Shown here piece by piece: positions 19,748 to 29,192 of a DNA stretch of 64,000 nucleotides (position 1 is its first letter; each line of letters starts with the position of its first letter). The notes beneath the pieces are model-generated. The model had not been told where the DNA came from and searched no databases. It worked only from the letters and a program-made list of their open reading frames with translations. The stretch lies in the NCBI RefSeq assembly GCF_900115495.1, contig NZ_FOWR01000002.1, positions 157,397 through 221,396 on the forward strand, read 5' to 3'. The position numbers and the translations under genes are program-made. The DNA is from Enterovibrio norvegicus DSM 15893. GTDB lineage: Bacteria; Pseudomonadota; Gammaproteobacteria; Enterobacterales; Vibrionaceae.

Positions 19748-20135
19748 CTAACTCCGTTGAAGATGGCTCGATGATGATGTTCACCGAGCAGAGACAATTC
19801 GCATTTGAACCAGCAAGTTTACCTGTATCCAGATAACCTTCAAGCGTTGTTATAAGATGCGAGTCTAATTTGATTGATACTTTATCAAATCAGCGCCAAA
19901 AGCTGCTCAAGGTTTGACCGGTTGGCATTGTTTCCGCAGAATTTGCGTCAAACCGCCTTTGATACCAGACAGGTTGTCAGGGGAATCGGCGACATCTGTT
20001 TGCGATTGCGTTTGAGGTTCTCACCAATATTGAGTAGCATCGCGGCGCATTGAAGATTTGATTGACGCATTTTTGCTCAGTAATGAGCGACATGTCGTCC
20101 ATCCTAGTAACGCGCTATATACAGGAACGCACATT
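19748..20135. other. Divergent intergenic region between asnS and queD
   Basis: About 390 bases with the asnS promoter region on the reverse strand and the queD leader on the forward strand. A partial dyad (TTTGAT...TATCAAA) lies near 19870-19890. No preQ1-type riboswitch or gene was recognised. Confidence 0.4.
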
Positions 20136-20498
20136 ATGCACACTGAACTGTTCAAAGAATTCATGTTTGAAGCTGCCCACCATTTGCCACATGTTCCAGA
20201 AGGACATAAATGTGGTCGTTTGCATGGGCACTCTTTCCTTGTGCGTCTTTATGTGACGGGTGAAGTAGATCCACACACAGGTTGGATCATTGATTTCTCT
20301 GAAATCAAAGCCGCGTTTAAACCGATTTACGACCGTCTTGACCACTATTACTTGAATGACATTGAAGGGTTAGAAAACCCGACAAGTGAAGTGCTGGCGA
20401 AATGGATTTGGGATCAATTGAAACCTGAATTGCCTTGTCTAAGCAAAGTGATGATCAAAGAAACGTGCACGGCAGGCTGCATTTACACTGGCGAATAA
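20136..20498 (+). CDS. queD: 6-carboxytetrahydropterin synthase QueD
   Basis: 120 residues from the ATG at 20136, preceded by an AGGA site; a longer frame upstream lacks similarity. Zinc ligands are His15 or His16 with His30 and His32 (RLHGHSF), and the catalytic Cys26 is in EGHKCGR. The C-terminal segment has [14 protein letters not shown]. It makes 6-carboxytetrahydropterin from dihydroneopterin triphosphate in the queuosine pathway. Its partner queE is the convergent gene next door, and folE, which supplies the precursor, is 3.5 kb upstream. Confidence 0.95.
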   Translation: MHTELFKEFMFEAAHHLPHVPEGHKCGRLHGHSFLVRLYVTGEVDPHTGWIIDFSEIKAAFKPIYDRLDHYYLNDIEGLENPTSEVLAKWIWDQLKPELPCLSKVMIKETCTAGCIYTGE

Positions 20499-20552
20499 AG
20501 CGAGGCAACGGTCTGGCTTTCGCTCTGTGCGAAAGACATGCATGTAGAAACT

Positions 20553-20580
20553 AAAAAAGGAGCCATAGGCTCCTTTTTTT
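20553..20580. terminator. Terminator between queD and queE
   Basis: AAAAAAGGAGCC-ATA-GGCTCCTTTTTTT hairpin, usable in both directions by the convergent genes. Confidence 0.88.
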
Positions 20581-20615
20581 ATTGCGCAATAAAAGTGCGT
20601 GTTTTGGTACGACTG

Positions 20616-21281
20616 TTATGCGATATCGAGGTATTTGTGGGTTTGAATCGACAAGCGCCAGTTACGCTTGATGCAGGTTTCAATACACAATGCCGTTGCA
20701 CGCGGCTTTTGGCTAATAGGCTGCAGTGCGATTTCTACGTTTTCACGCAGTGCAACACCATCTAACAACGCTTCAAGCTTTTCAATGTCAGATTCAGTGC
20801 CAACAGGGTGCTTGATTTCATTGGCACGCTCGAGTGCGCTTTCCAAAACAGGCAGTTTCCCGCGCATGTTGATTTTAGGTGACACTGTCACCCATGTGCC
20901 TTCTGTGGTTTCTACTGGGTACGTTCCGCTGGTTTCGATTTGGCAGCGATACCCCGCAGATTCAAGCCGTTCGGTTAACGGGCGAAGATCGTAAATACAC
21001 GGTTCCCCGCCAGTGATCACTACGTGTTTAGCGGTATAGCTATTTTGTAGGTGCGTCAAAATGTCATTGGCGTTGACAGCAGCCCAAATCGGACTGTCTC
21101 CGGTTTTGGTGATGATTGCGCCAAAGTCGCGTTCGTCGGTGGGCAAGGTGTCCCAGGTCTGTCGTGTATCGCACCAAGGGCAACCAACAGGGCAGCCTTG
21201 TAGGCGAACAAATACGGAAGGGACCCCTGTGAAGGTGCCTTCGCCTTGAATCGTTTCAAAAATTTCGTTGACGTTGTACAT
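20616..21281 (-). CDS. queE: 7-carboxy-7-deazaguanine synthase QueE
   Basis: 221 residues, a radical-SAM protein with the QueE-type cluster motif CX3CX2C at Cys30, Cys34 and Cys37 (GCPVGCPWCDT). It starts with NEIFETIQGEG, which is characteristic of QueE, and has VVITGGEPCIYDL (GGEP motif). It converts 6-carboxytetrahydropterin to 7-carboxy-7-deazaguanine, the step after QueD. It is convergent with queD. Confidence 0.95.
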   Translation of the reverse strand: MYNVNEIFETIQGEGTFTGVPSVFVRLQGCPVGCPWCDTRQTWDTLPTDERDFGAIITKTGDSPIWAAVNANDILTHLQNSYTAKHVVITGGEPCIYDLRPLTERLESAGYRCQIETSGTYPVETTEGTWVTVSPKINMRGKLPVLESALERANEIKHPVGTESDIEKLEALLDGVALRENVEIALQPISQKPRATALCIETCIKRNWRLSIQTHKYLDIA

Positions 21282-21444
21282 ACCGCTTTAACAATCAGAA
21301 TCGCATGTGGGGCTGGATTATGTCAGCTTATAGCACGAGTGTCTTGGCTTGTTGTTATTTGAAGTATGAAGTGCGGTAAAAGCGAGCGATAACTTATTGA
21401 TTTTTTTTAGTTGGACGCAGGAAATGGAAGATATTTGATTTAGC

Positions 21445-21462
21445 TCGTGATGTGTATCACGA
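21445..21462 (+). promoter_or_regulatory. CRP-like palindrome upstream of mlc
   Basis: TCGTGAT-N4-ATCACGA is a perfect dyad that contains GTGA-N6-TCAC, the core of the CRP site. It lies 78-95 bases before the mlc ATG. E. coli mlc is under CRP control. Confidence 0.55.
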
Positions 21463-21539
21463 CATCATCTCAATGTGCTTCACAATTACTTCGCAAAGTA
21501 AAAAAATTCAAAGATAGGATTCACTTTAGGGAAAATGGG

Positions 21540-22754
21540 ATGATTCTTGCCCAGCCGGGACACATAGATCACATTAAGCGTAATAACGCTGGCACAGTAT
21601 ATAAGTTGATCGATCAGCTCGGGCCTATCTCTCGAATCGAACTATCAAAACGCAGCCAACTAGCACCTGCGAGTATCACTAAAATCACCAGAGAGTTGAT
21701 TGATGCACACCTCGTAAAAGAAACCGAGTATGGCGAAACCGCAGCCCGCGGACGCCCCGCCGTCGGGCTTGTATTGAATAATGAAGGGTGGCAGTTCCTG
21801 TCATTGCGCTTAGGGCGCGGATACCTAACCTTGGCGTTGCATGAACTGGGTGGCGATATTCTGATAGAGAACCGTCACGATATCCATGTGCTCGACCAAG
21901 ACCTTCTTATCGAACAGGTTCTTGAACACATCAATCAATTCTTTGCCAAGCATTCCTCTGTGGTTGATCGTGTTACATCTATTGCAGTATCACTCCCAGG
22001 GCTCGTAAATAGCGCTCAGGGCATCGTGATTCAAATGCCCCACTATGATGTTCATAACATGCCCTTAGGGGCGGCAATCCACCGTGCGACAGGTTTACCC
22101 GTGTTTATTGGTAACGACACACGGTCATGGGCATTGGCAGAAAAATTATTTGGTAATGCACGTGATGTAGAGAATGCGGTATTGGTGGCCATTCATCATG
22201 GTGTAGGTGCCGGTATCATGCTGGATGGAAAGGTGTTGGAAGGGCAGGTTGGCAACATTGGCGAACTGGGCCACATTCAAATCAAACCGTTCGGTAAGCG
22301 TTGTTTTTGCGGAAATAGCGGGTGCTTAGAAACGGTAGCGAGCCTTCAAGCCGTGCTGGAAGAAACGAAACTACTGCTCGCGCAAGGCCATGAAAGCGTG
22401 CTACAGGAAAAGCCTTTAACCATTGATCGTATTTGCGACGCTGCGGAATCGGGAGACGGTGTTGCGGTGAAAGTCATTACAGAGTTAGGGCATCACCTCG
22501 GTCAAGCCATTGCGATCATGGTGAATCTTTTTAACCCCGAAAGAATTCTCATTGGGGGTGAATTTAACCGTGCGAAAGGTGTGCTGTATCCCGCCATTAT
22601 CGACTGTGTGAAAAGCCAAAGCATGCCATGTTATACCGAGAACCTGATGCTAGAAGAAACCTATTTCTATACTCAGGCAACAATGCCAGGTGCTGCGTTA
22701 GTCAAACGCGCTATGTATAACGGCTATCTGTTGATGAAGGTCTTAGAAGGCTAA
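21540..22754 (+). CDS. mlc: ROK-family transcriptional regulator Mlc (DgsA)
   Basis: 404 residues from the ATG at 21540; the 31-codon extension upstream has no family similarity. The N-terminus (QPGHIDHIKRNNAGTVYKLIDQLGPISRIELSK) and HTH match E. coli Mlc closely. The ROK domain contains the zinc motif CFCGNSGCLE, and LGHIQIKPFGKRC; the C-terminus has MPGAALVKRAMYNG. Mlc represses glucose PTS genes and is sequestered by EIICB-Glc. A CRP-like site lies upstream. NagC is the nearest alternative, but the similarity favours Mlc. Confidence 0.92.
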   Translation: MILAQPGHIDHIKRNNAGTVYKLIDQLGPISRIELSKRSQLAPASITKITRELIDAHLVKETEYGETAARGRPAVGLVLNNEGWQFLSLRLGRGYLTLALHELGGDILIENRHDIHVLDQDLLIEQVLEHINQFFAKHSSVVDRVTSIAVSLPGLVNSAQGIVIQMPHYDVHNMPLGAAIHRATGLPVFIGNDTRSWALAEKLFGNARDVENAVLVAIHHGVGAGIMLDGKVLEGQVGNIGELGHIQIKPFGKRCFCGNSGCLETVASLQAVLEETKLLLAQGHESVLQEKPLTIDRICDAAESGDGVAVKVITELGHHLGQAIAIMVNLFNPERILIGGEFNRAKGVLYPAIIDCVKSQSMPCYTENLMLEETYFYTQATMPGAALVKRAMYNGYLLMKVLEG

Positions 22755-22798
22755 TAGCGTTATTGTTGGTAGATCAACTCAGTCACGATGAGACAAAC

Positions 22799-22824
22799 AA
22801 AAAGGAGCCCTAGGCTCCTTTTTT
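22799..22824. terminator. Terminator between mlc and the ECF operon
   Basis: AAAAGGAGCC-CTA-GGCTCCTTTT hairpin with A- and T-runs, between convergent genes. Confidence 0.88.
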
Positions 22825-22830
22825 CGTCAC

Positions 22831-23670
22831 TTAGAATGGATACCACACCGTGGCGGCTTCTAGGTGTCGTTTGTAAAGCGCAAGCACAACACATAAGGCG
22901 ATACCTGAAAGTACCACGATGTCTTTTCGTGTCAGCGGGCGATAGTTATACCAAGTCCGTGTTTTACTTCGTCCGAATCCACGCAGTGTCATCGCATTTG
23001 AAATTTCATCCGCGCGGTCGAGGCTAGAGAAAATCAACGGAATCAGGATTTTCGCTACACCTTTAAAGCGTGTCATCAATGGCGCATTCTTTGAAAAATC
23101 AACGCCACGCGCTTGTTGAGCATGCATGATATTGATGAAGTCGCTTTTTACTTCAGGCAGATAGCGTAAGGTTAGGCTGACAGCATACGCGATTTTGTAA
23201 GGCACACCGATACGGTTAAGACTCGACGCAAACTCAGTGGGGTGCGTGGTAAAGACGAACACCAGTGCAATCGGGAACATACTGAAGTATTTCAAAGTGA
23301 TTGTGCACAGATAGAACAAGGTTTCTTGCGTCAGTGAGTAACCCGCAGGAAGCTCTAGCAGTGTCGTGGTAGAACCGACCCACTCAGAGCCTTGTTGCGG
23401 CGCAACCAAAAACATAAACACGGCATTCATACTCAACACACTGATGGTGCCAAACAGCAGTGGTTTATAGGCTTGAAACGCCACACCCGTCATTTTCAAT
23501 AAGGCTAAACCGAGCAACACCATGCTGACGATAAGGCGAATGTCGAAGGTCGTCAGTACTACAGTTACCCATGCCATAAACAGAGCAAACTTGGTGATGC
23601 CATTGAGTGCGTGAAGTGGCGATTTGGTATCAACGTAATTGATGCCGAACTTCATTTTTGATGCTTTCAT
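22831..23670 (-). CDS. ECF transporter T component (EcfT)
   Basis: 279 residues with about five to six membrane segments. It has the EcfT coupling motifs: an AQQARGVDF segment and a second ALTLRGFGRSKTRT-type segment, the two X-R-G signatures that bind the ATPases. It couples ATP hydrolysis to the S component in the inner membrane. The ATG overlaps the ATPase stop by 4 bases (ATGA). It is the last gene of the S-AA-T operon. Confidence 0.9.
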   Translation of the reverse strand: MKASKMKFGINYVDTKSPLHALNGITKFALFMAWVTVVLTTFDIRLIVSMVLLGLALLKMTGVAFQAYKPLLFGTISVLSMNAVFMFLVAPQQGSEWVGSTTTLLELPAGYSLTQETLFYLCTITLKYFSMFPIALVFVFTTHPTEFASSLNRIGVPYKIAYAVSLTLRYLPEVKSDFINIMHAQQARGVDFSKNAPLMTRFKGVAKILIPLIFSSLDRADEISNAMTLRGFGRSKTRTWYNYRPLTRKDIVVLSGIALCVVLALYKRHLEAATVWYPF

Positions 23671-25361
23671 TTGGCGTTGCTCTCCGACTGAATAAATGTC
23701 TGCATAAATCCGTCGATGTCTTCAATACCTGCCTTCTCAGCAAGTTGGTACAAACTGGTGGTGGTAAGGTTGGCTTCATCCAACAAAGTGGGTTGGCTGA
23801 ACACACTCGTCATTGGCGCATCCGCAAGCAGCTTACTGTCTGCTATCACGACAGAGCGCGTTGTATATTCCAACACCAAATGCATGTCGTGAGAAATGAT
23901 CATCACACTGATGCCTTGCACCTCATTGAGTTGCTTAATGAATTGCAGCATCGAGGTGTAGTTGCGGTAATCTTGGCCTGCCGTCGGTTCGTCCAAAATC
24001 AGAAGATCTGGCTCCATCACCAAAATAGACGCGATGGTGACGCGTTTTTTCTGGCCATAGCTCAAGGCATCTACCGGCCAATGGCGGTATTTACTCAAAC
24101 CACACAGTTCTAGAACGTCCAGCACACGTTTTTCGATGTCAGCGTCGCTCAGTCCTTGGTTCATTAAACCGAAGGCCACTTCATCCATAATCATGTGGTG
24201 CGAAATCATATGATTAGGGTTTTGCATGACAACGCCGACTTTACGGCTGCGCTCGAAAATAGACAGTGTTGAGAAATCTGCGCCGTCGAAAACAATGTTG
24301 CCTTCATCTGGGTCTATTACGCCCATGATCAGCTTGGTGATGGTGGATTTTCCTGAACCATTTTTACCCAATACAGACATCATCTCGCCACGATTGACCG
24401 TAAAGCTGACATCCTCAAGGGCATTTTTCTCGCCGTCATAGGAGTAAGTGAGATGATTCAGTGTTAGCAAGGCTTCAGACGCGGGTTTCTTGTCGTTGGC
24501 TTGCGCATTACGATGCCAGGTCGTTAACGCTTCTGCATATTTCGCAACGGGCAAATTAGCCATGTTTGATGGTTTATCTGATTGCTCCACCGTGCAGCCT
24601 GCATGTTTGAGCGCAGAGAGATACAAGGGCTCACGAATGCCATGGGTGTTAAGCAATGACGATGTCAGGATCTCGTCTGGCGTGGTATCAGCAACGACCT
24701 CGCCGTTGTCGATAAGGATCACGCGGTCGATGTGTTGCGTCAGTACATCTTCTAAACGGTGTTCAATGATGATGATCGTTTTGCCCGTATCACGATGAAG
24801 TTGGTCAATGATCTCTATAGTGCGCTTGCCCGTTTTCGGGTCAAGTGCGGCAAGAGGCTCATCAAACAAAAGGACGTCTACGTCATCCACCAAAATGCCC
24901 GCAAGGGAAACGCGTTGTTTTTGCCCGCCAGACAAGTCATGCGGGGCATGATAAAGCAGGTTTTCAAGATCGACCATTTTCGCGGTGGCCTTGACCAATG
25001 GGTACATGTCAGCGACGGACATGCATTGGTTTTCAAGCGCAAACGCGATGTCTTCACCCACACTCAATCCGACAAACTGGCTGTCTGTATCTTGTAGTAC
25101 GGTGCCGACTTTCTCTGTGTATTCCACCAAGGTCATTTTTTGGCTGTTCTTGCCATCGATCAGTAATTCACCGTCGATGTGTCCCTCAATTGCGTGGGGA
25201 ATAAGGCCGTTAATGCACTGACCCAGCGTGGATTTACCACTGCCGCTTGGGCCAATGATCAGGACTTTCTCGCCTTTCTCTATGGTTAAGTTGATGTTTT
25301 TTAATGTTGGATTTACCAACGCATCATAGCGAAAGGAGAAGTTTTTAAATTCGATGGTCAT
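23667..25361 (-). CDS. ECF transporter duplicated ATP-binding protein (EcfA-EcfA' fusion)
   Basis: 564 residues, two ABC ATPase domains in one chain. Domain 1 has Walker A GPSGSGKST, signature LSGGQKQR and Walker B VLLFDEPLAALDP. Domain 2 has GKNGSGKST, signature LSYGQKKR (Gly to Tyr at the third position) and LLILDEPTAGQD. A linker of about 40 residues joins them. The fused form is like YkoD of the Bacillus YkoCDE system. It drives the ECF transporter whose S and T components flank it. Confidence 0.92.
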   Translation of the reverse strand: MTIEFKNFSFRYDALVNPTLKNINLTIEKGEKVLIIGPSGSGKSTLGQCINGLIPHAIEGHIDGELLIDGKNSQKMTLVEYTEKVGTVLQDTDSQFVGLSVGEDIAFALENQCMSVADMYPLVKATAKMVDLENLLYHAPHDLSGGQKQRVSLAGILVDDVDVLLFDEPLAALDPKTGKRTIEIIDQLHRDTGKTIIIIEHRLEDVLTQHIDRVILIDNGEVVADTTPDEILTSSLLNTHGIREPLYLSALKHAGCTVEQSDKPSNMANLPVAKYAEALTTWHRNAQANDKKPASEALLTLNHLTYSYDGEKNALEDVSFTVNRGEMMSVLGKNGSGKSTITKLIMGVIDPDEGNIVFDGADFSTLSIFERSRKVGVVMQNPNHMISHHMIMDEVAFGLMNQGLSDADIEKRVLDVLELCGLSKYRHWPVDALSYGQKKRVTIASILVMEPDLLILDEPTAGQDYRNYTSMLQFIKQLNEVQGISVMIISHDMHLVLEYTTRSVVIADSKLLADAPMTSVFSQPTLLDEANLTTTSLYQLAEKAGIEDIDGFMQTFIQSESNAK

Positions 25362-25369
25362 TGAGAAAT

Positions 25370-25918
25370 TTAGGCCTCAGTCAGATTACGGCACTGTCTG
25401 TTGCGTTTGGCCACAGATTGCAAAATGAAATAGCCAACAACGGCAACCAGCAAGGCGTTACCCGCAGCAATAATACAAAGCTGAATGAAGACTTTGGTAA
25501 AAGGTTCGGCATAAAGCACGGTATCAAGGAAAGCAGACGTGCCATATCCAATCACGTTGCCAAGCAAAGCAAGGAAGGCGAAAAGTACGATATCAATCGG
25601 GCCAAAGCTCCCGTATTTCAGGCGACGTTTGGTCAGAATAGGGAATAAGCCAATGACGAAGCCCACGATGCCAGAACCTAATACCCAGGTTAGCCAGACA
25701 CCCCAACCCGCGAACATGTCGGTAACCCAGTGGCCGATGAAGCCAACAAAAAAGCCCACGCCTGGGCCAAACAACACGGAGAAAAGCGCAAGAATGGCCA
25801 TTGCAGGCTTAAGCGTCGTGTTTGCGAAAACAGGAATACCAAACATTGGCAAGCCGCCAATGCCATAGAGAGCAGCACCAATAGCAATGATAACGACAGT
25901 CTTTGCTGAGAAATTCAT
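25370..25918 (-). CDS. ECF transporter S component, UPF0397 family
   Basis: 182 residues, six hydrophobic segments. The N-terminus [22 protein letters not shown] and the [20 protein letters not shown] block are typical of the UPF0397 S components. This subunit binds the substrate, usually a vitamin or precursor; which one is not evident. It is the first gene of the operon, 8 bases before the ATPase gene. A strong stem-loop abuts its ribosome binding site, and a met-box-like sequence lies about 120 bases upstream. Confidence 0.9.
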   Translation of the reverse strand: MNFSAKTVVIIAIGAALYGIGGLPMFGIPVFANTTLKPAMAILALFSVLFGPGVGFFVGFIGHWVTDMFAGWGVWLTWVLGSGIVGFVIGLFPILTKRRLKYGSFGPIDIVLFAFLALLGNVIGYGTSAFLDTVLYAEPFTKVFIQLCIIAAGNALLVAVVGYFILQSVAKRNRQCRNLTEA

Positions 25919-25930
25919 AGATAAACCTTT

Positions 25931-25959
25931 GTGCTGGACAGGATCTATTTGTCCAGCGC
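25931..25959 (-). promoter_or_regulatory. Leader stem-loop next to the ribosome binding site of the ECF S gene
   Basis: GCTGGACA and TGTCCAGC (25933-25940 and 25950-25957) are a perfect 8-bp inverted repeat, extended to 10 pairs with one G-T. On the reverse strand it lies a few bases before the AAAGG site of the S-component gene. It could be a protein operator or an RNA control element. Confidence 0.5.
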
Positions 25960-26039
25960 ATATTTTGACGCCAGTTATTTTAAGTGGCTCACAAAAAAAG
26001 AGGCGGGATTATAAAGATAAACGCATAGAAAGGAAAGCT

Positions 26040-26055
26040 AACAGTCTAGACGTCT
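26040..26055 (-). promoter_or_regulatory. Candidate MetJ boxes upstream of the ECF operon
   Basis: A perfect met-box octamer AGACGTCT (26048-26055) lies beside AACAGTCT (5/8). One perfect octamer is expected by chance in a window of this size, so support is modest. Confidence 0.25.
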
Positions 26056-26260
26056 AAAAATGTCTGTAAACCAAGATACACAGATTGTTGATGTAGTGAG
26101 CGGATCAGAGTTGAGAACGTCGAAACTTAGGGCGATAGACGGAAGGTGAGAACAGGGAATTGCGGAGGAAAGGTGTCAGCTTCTATCTGTTTCGATGCTG
26201 CAACCTAGTGTTCACTGGCTTGCGTTTGGGAGATAAGGAAAGGGTGCCATGGGGGAAGTA

Positions 26261-26285
26261 AAAAAGGCGCAGAAGCGCCTTTTTT
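26261..26285 (-). terminator. Terminator of sstT
   Basis: AAAAAAGGCGC-AGAA-GCGCCTTTTTT, 20 bases after the sstT stop on the reverse strand. Confidence 0.87.
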
Positions 26286-26305
26286 GGGTGAACAGGGTGT
26301 TGCGC

Positions 26306-27544
26306 TTATTTCACTGTGGAGGTTTGCAGTTCTTCTGCTTCTTTTGCGCGGCAAGCTGCTGCGGTAAACACAACGTCAGTTGAGCTGTTCAATGCAGTTT
26401 CTGCTGAATCTTGAACAACACCAATGATGAAGCCGACGGCGACTACTTGCATTGCGATGTCGTTTGGAATACCAAACAAATTACACGCAAGTGGAATCAA
26501 CAAAAGTGAACCACCTGCAACACCCGACGCGCCACATGCAGATACGGCAGCAACAATACTCAGCAGGATTGCTGTCGCAATATCAACTTGAATCCCCATG
26601 GTGTTAACGGCTGCAAGTGTCAATACCGTGATGGTAATAGCTGCACCGCCCATGTTGATGGTTGCGCCCAATGGAATAGAAACAGAGTAGGTGTCTTTAT
26701 CCAATTTCAATCTGCTACATAGCTGCATGTTCACAGGAATGTTCGCTGCAGAGCTACGTGTGAAGAAGGCGGTCACGCCACTTTCACGCAGACATTGAAA
26801 TACCAATGGGTATGGGTTGGTGTGGGTTTTAAGGTAAACAATCAATGGGTTCACAACTAAAGCGATAATCGCCATGCTGCCTAGCAATACTGCAAGCAAG
26901 TGTGCGTAACCTACCAATGCTTCAAAGCCTGTTTCTGCAAAGGTCTTAGCGACCAAGCCGAAAATACCAATAGGGGCAAGTTTAATGATGAAGCGAACAA
27001 TGAAAGAAACACTTTCAGCAACGTCGCCAAATACGGTTTTGGTGGTGTCTGATGCGTGATGAAGCGCAATTCCTAAGCCAATTGCCCAAGCAAGAATACC
27101 GATAAAGTTGCCGTTCATCAGTGCATGAATTGGGTTGTCGACAACGCTAAACAATAGCGTTTGGATAACCTGAACAATGCCTTCTGGTGGTGCAATAGCA
27201 GAATCTGTTGTTGTTAGCGTGAGCTCTGTCGGGAACAAAAAGCTCATGGTGACAGCCGTGATCGCTGCAGCGAAAGTACCAACTAAATAAAGGGTGATAA
27301 TTGGACGAAGATGAGTGTGTTGGCCTTTCTTCTGATTTGCGATAGATGCTGCTACCAATACAAACACCAAAATAGGTGCAACGGCTTTTAGAGCATTTAC
27401 AAATAAGCCGCCTAGAAACCCAATGGCTTTGGCACTTTCTGGCGAAAGGCTAGCGAGGGCAACACCGGCGATAATACCTACCAAAATCTGGACGACCAGA
27501 CTGGCGTTAGTAACACGTGCTAAAGGGGAGTTTTTTTGCTTCAT
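26306..27544 (-). CDS. sstT: Na+/serine-threonine symporter SstT
   Basis: 412 residues from the ATG at 27544 (a GTG three codons upstream is possible). It is a dicarboxylate/amino acid:cation symporter (DAACS) with about nine membrane segments. Family blocks include [20 protein letters not shown] (the serine-rich hairpin), [19 protein letters not shown] (NMDGT-like motif, here NMGGA as in SstT) and [21 protein letters not shown]. Sodium-driven uptake of serine and threonine is the assigned role. It is monocistronic with a clear terminator. Confidence 0.93.
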   Translation of the reverse strand: MKQKNSPLARVTNASLVVQILVGIIAGVALASLSPESAKAIGFLGGLFVNALKAVAPILVFVLVAASIANQKKGQHTHLRPIITLYLVGTFAAAITAVTMSFLFPTELTLTTTDSAIAPPEGIVQVIQTLLFSVVDNPIHALMNGNFIGILAWAIGLGIALHHASDTTKTVFGDVAESVSFIVRFIIKLAPIGIFGLVAKTFAETGFEALVGYAHLLAVLLGSMAIIALVVNPLIVYLKTHTNPYPLVFQCLRESGVTAFFTRSSAANIPVNMQLCSRLKLDKDTYSVSIPLGATINMGGAAITITVLTLAAVNTMGIQVDIATAILLSIVAAVSACGASGVAGGSLLLIPLACNLFGIPNDIAMQVVAVGFIIGVVQDSAETALNSSTDVVFTAAACRAKEAEELQTSTVK

Positions 27545-27735
27545 TTTTCTCACTTCACTGTGTATGAGCTGTTAACGTTTGGATTAAATCAGCTGGATTA
27601 GTAATCTGTAAAGCAGTAAATGAAATAAAATATGATGATAGATCGCATATGCCTGATTATATATAGCAATAATGTTTTACGGCGATGTAAAATATTGTGA
27701 TAGTTATTGTAATGAGGCTGTAAATTCCAGAAACG

Positions 27736-27759
27736 AAAAAGCGCCACGAAGGCGCTTTG
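27736..27759 (-). terminator. Terminator of rpoE-chrR
   Basis: AAAGCGCC-TTCG-type loop-GGCGCTTTTTC on the reverse strand, about 35 bases after the chrR stop. Confidence 0.85.
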
Positions 27760-27792
27760 AAATGTAGTTTCTATGTTAACCAATTAGATTGA

Positions 27793-28497
27793 TTAATAAA
27801 TAACGCGACCCACGGCATTTAACAACTGGCTAACGCCTTTAGTAAAGTGCAAAGGGGCATCTGAAACAGTGTAACAGAGGCAGCCGTCGTGAGTTTGCGG
27901 CGTGTGATGATTGCTTGCGTCTAACATAATGAAGTCACCCGGCACATAAGTGTCGTGTTCGTCTTCAAAATGGCCGCCTAACAATAAAGTAAGCTCCGTG
28001 CCTTTGTGGGTATGGCTAGGGACACTACCGTTCATGCCTATGTGCAAAAGGCTGGCTCGTGTATCGCCCTCATTCAATGGAAGTCGTGCGCGGCTAATGG
28101 TGCCGATAGAGCTCCACCCCAGTTGATGATAACGGCGCAGTGCTATCGGGAGTGAGTACGTTTCCCCGCACACGCTGATTTCAGCTTTTGGTGTAGGCGT
28201 AATGAGTGTTTTGGGCACCATTTCGTCAGACATGATGTCAGCAAGCATGTTGCCGAACATCGCATTCATGTCCAAGGGTTCTTCTTGCGTATTGACACGG
28301 CTCGCCACTGCATTTTCGCCATGCGGCACAGGTGCATCGAACGCCAGTTGGGCAGCTTGTTCGGTAAACTTAGCCAATTTTTTCGTACACTGTTCGCACA
28401 TCTCGCAATGTGCCGATACGGCAATAGACATTGAAGCTGCAAGCTCGCCAACAGCATGTGCTGCAAGCATTTCATCCGTTGGGTGATACTTAATCAT
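27793..28497 (-). CDS. chrR: ChrR-family anti-sigma factor (ZAS + cupin)
   Basis: 234 residues. The N-terminal zinc anti-sigma domain has the ligands His5, His30, Cys34 and Cys37 (HCEMCEQC). The C-terminal cupin (HTHKGTELTLLLGGHFEDE, then PGDFIMLDASNHHTPQT) holds the second metal site. In Rhodobacter ChrR binds ECF11 RpoE and releases it on singlet oxygen. Its start overlaps the sigma gene by 8 bases, so the pair is translationally coupled. A terminator follows. Confidence 0.93.
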   Translation of the reverse strand: MIKYHPTDEMLAAHAVGELAASMSIAVSAHCEMCEQCTKKLAKFTEQAAQLAFDAPVPHGENAVASRVNTQEEPLDMNAMFGNMLADIMSDEMVPKTLITPTPKAEISVCGETYSLPIALRRYHQLGWSSIGTISRARLPLNEGDTRASLLHIGMNGSVPSHTHKGTELTLLLGGHFEDEHDTYVPGDFIMLDASNHHTPQTHDGCLCYTVSDAPLHFTKGVSQLLNAVGRVIY

Positions 28498-29122
28498 CGT
28501 TCACCTCCAAGTGTGTACGAAGCTTTTGAAGGCCTAAACGAAGGCGAGATTTAATCGTACCCAAGGGGACGTCGAGCTGCTCTGCTAGCTCCTGATGAGT
28601 TAACTGCTTCAAGTAAACGCCTCTAACGACTTGCTGCTGTAGGTCGGGCAAAAGATCAATGTATGATAGGAGTTGGGTTTGTATCTGCTCTTGCAGTGCT
28701 TCATCTTCTTGGTCACCCGATTCTCCATCGATGAGAGGCCAAATATCGCCACTCAAACAATCTTCTCTGTTGCTTTTCACTTTACGCAACATGTCAAAAC
28801 TGACATTTCGCATGATAGTGAAGACCCACGTCGATGCGCCCCCTTTGGAACCATCGTACAAGTGTGCTTTGCGCCAAACCAAAATCATTGTTTCTTGGAC
28901 TAGCTCCATGGCATGCCCATCGACACGAAGGTGACGTAAGCCGTATGCACGGAGTTTAGGTGCGAAGTGCTTAAACAACGCAGCAAACGCTGCCTCGTCA
29001 CGCCCTTCAGCGACGCGTTGTAATAGTTCTGCCAACTTTTCGGGAGTGGGAACTGACATAGGTGTCTGACTACTCGAACGTTTTGTGTTGTTAGCATTAT
29101 ACGTACTTCTGGCCGTTTCCAT
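28490..29122 (-). CDS. rpoE: ECF11-type RNA polymerase sigma factor (RpoE partner of ChrR)
   Basis: 210 residues from the ATG at 29122; a TTG two codons upstream is also well placed after AGGAAA. Sigma region 2 (ALFKHFAPKLRAYGLRHL, ELVQETMILVWRKAHLYD, STWVFTIMRNVSFDMLRK) and region 4 (LPDLQQQVVRGVYLKQLTHQELAEQLDVPLGTIKSRLRLGL) are intact. It is expected to direct the response to singlet oxygen and related photo-oxidative stress. An ECF11-like promoter 45-70 bases upstream suggests autoregulation. It is distinct from the envelope-stress RpoE of E. coli. Confidence 0.92.
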   Translation of the reverse strand: METARSTYNANNTKRSSSQTPMSVPTPEKLAELLQRVAEGRDEAAFAALFKHFAPKLRAYGLRHLRVDGHAMELVQETMILVWRKAHLYDGSKGGASTWVFTIMRNVSFDMLRKVKSNREDCLSGDIWPLIDGESGDQEDEALQEQIQTQLLSYIDLLPDLQQQVVRGVYLKQLTHQELAEQLDVPLGTIKSRLRLGLQKLRTHLEVNDD

Positions 29123-29164
29123 TATCAATGTTTCCTGTAAGTGCCAATTTGTGACATGTATTGG

Positions 29165-29192
29165 TTAACGTAATGAAAAAGGAATTGGATCA
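29165..29192 (-). promoter_or_regulatory. ECF11-like promoter upstream of rpoE-chrR
   Basis: The reverse strand reads TGATCC (29192-29187), 16 bases, then CGTTAA (29170-29165). TGATCC is the -35 element known for RpoE-ChrR promoters. The site lies 43-70 bases before the rpoE ATG and overlaps the end of the LON-domain gene. Confidence 0.6.

Noticed and set aside
19748..20135. Possible preQ1 riboswitch before queD
   Set aside because: No preQ1 aptamer pattern could be found by eye; an Infernal search would decide.
27598..27783. 61-codon reverse frame between chrR and sstT
   Set aside because: It contains the chrR terminator and reads as A+T-rich non-coding sequence.
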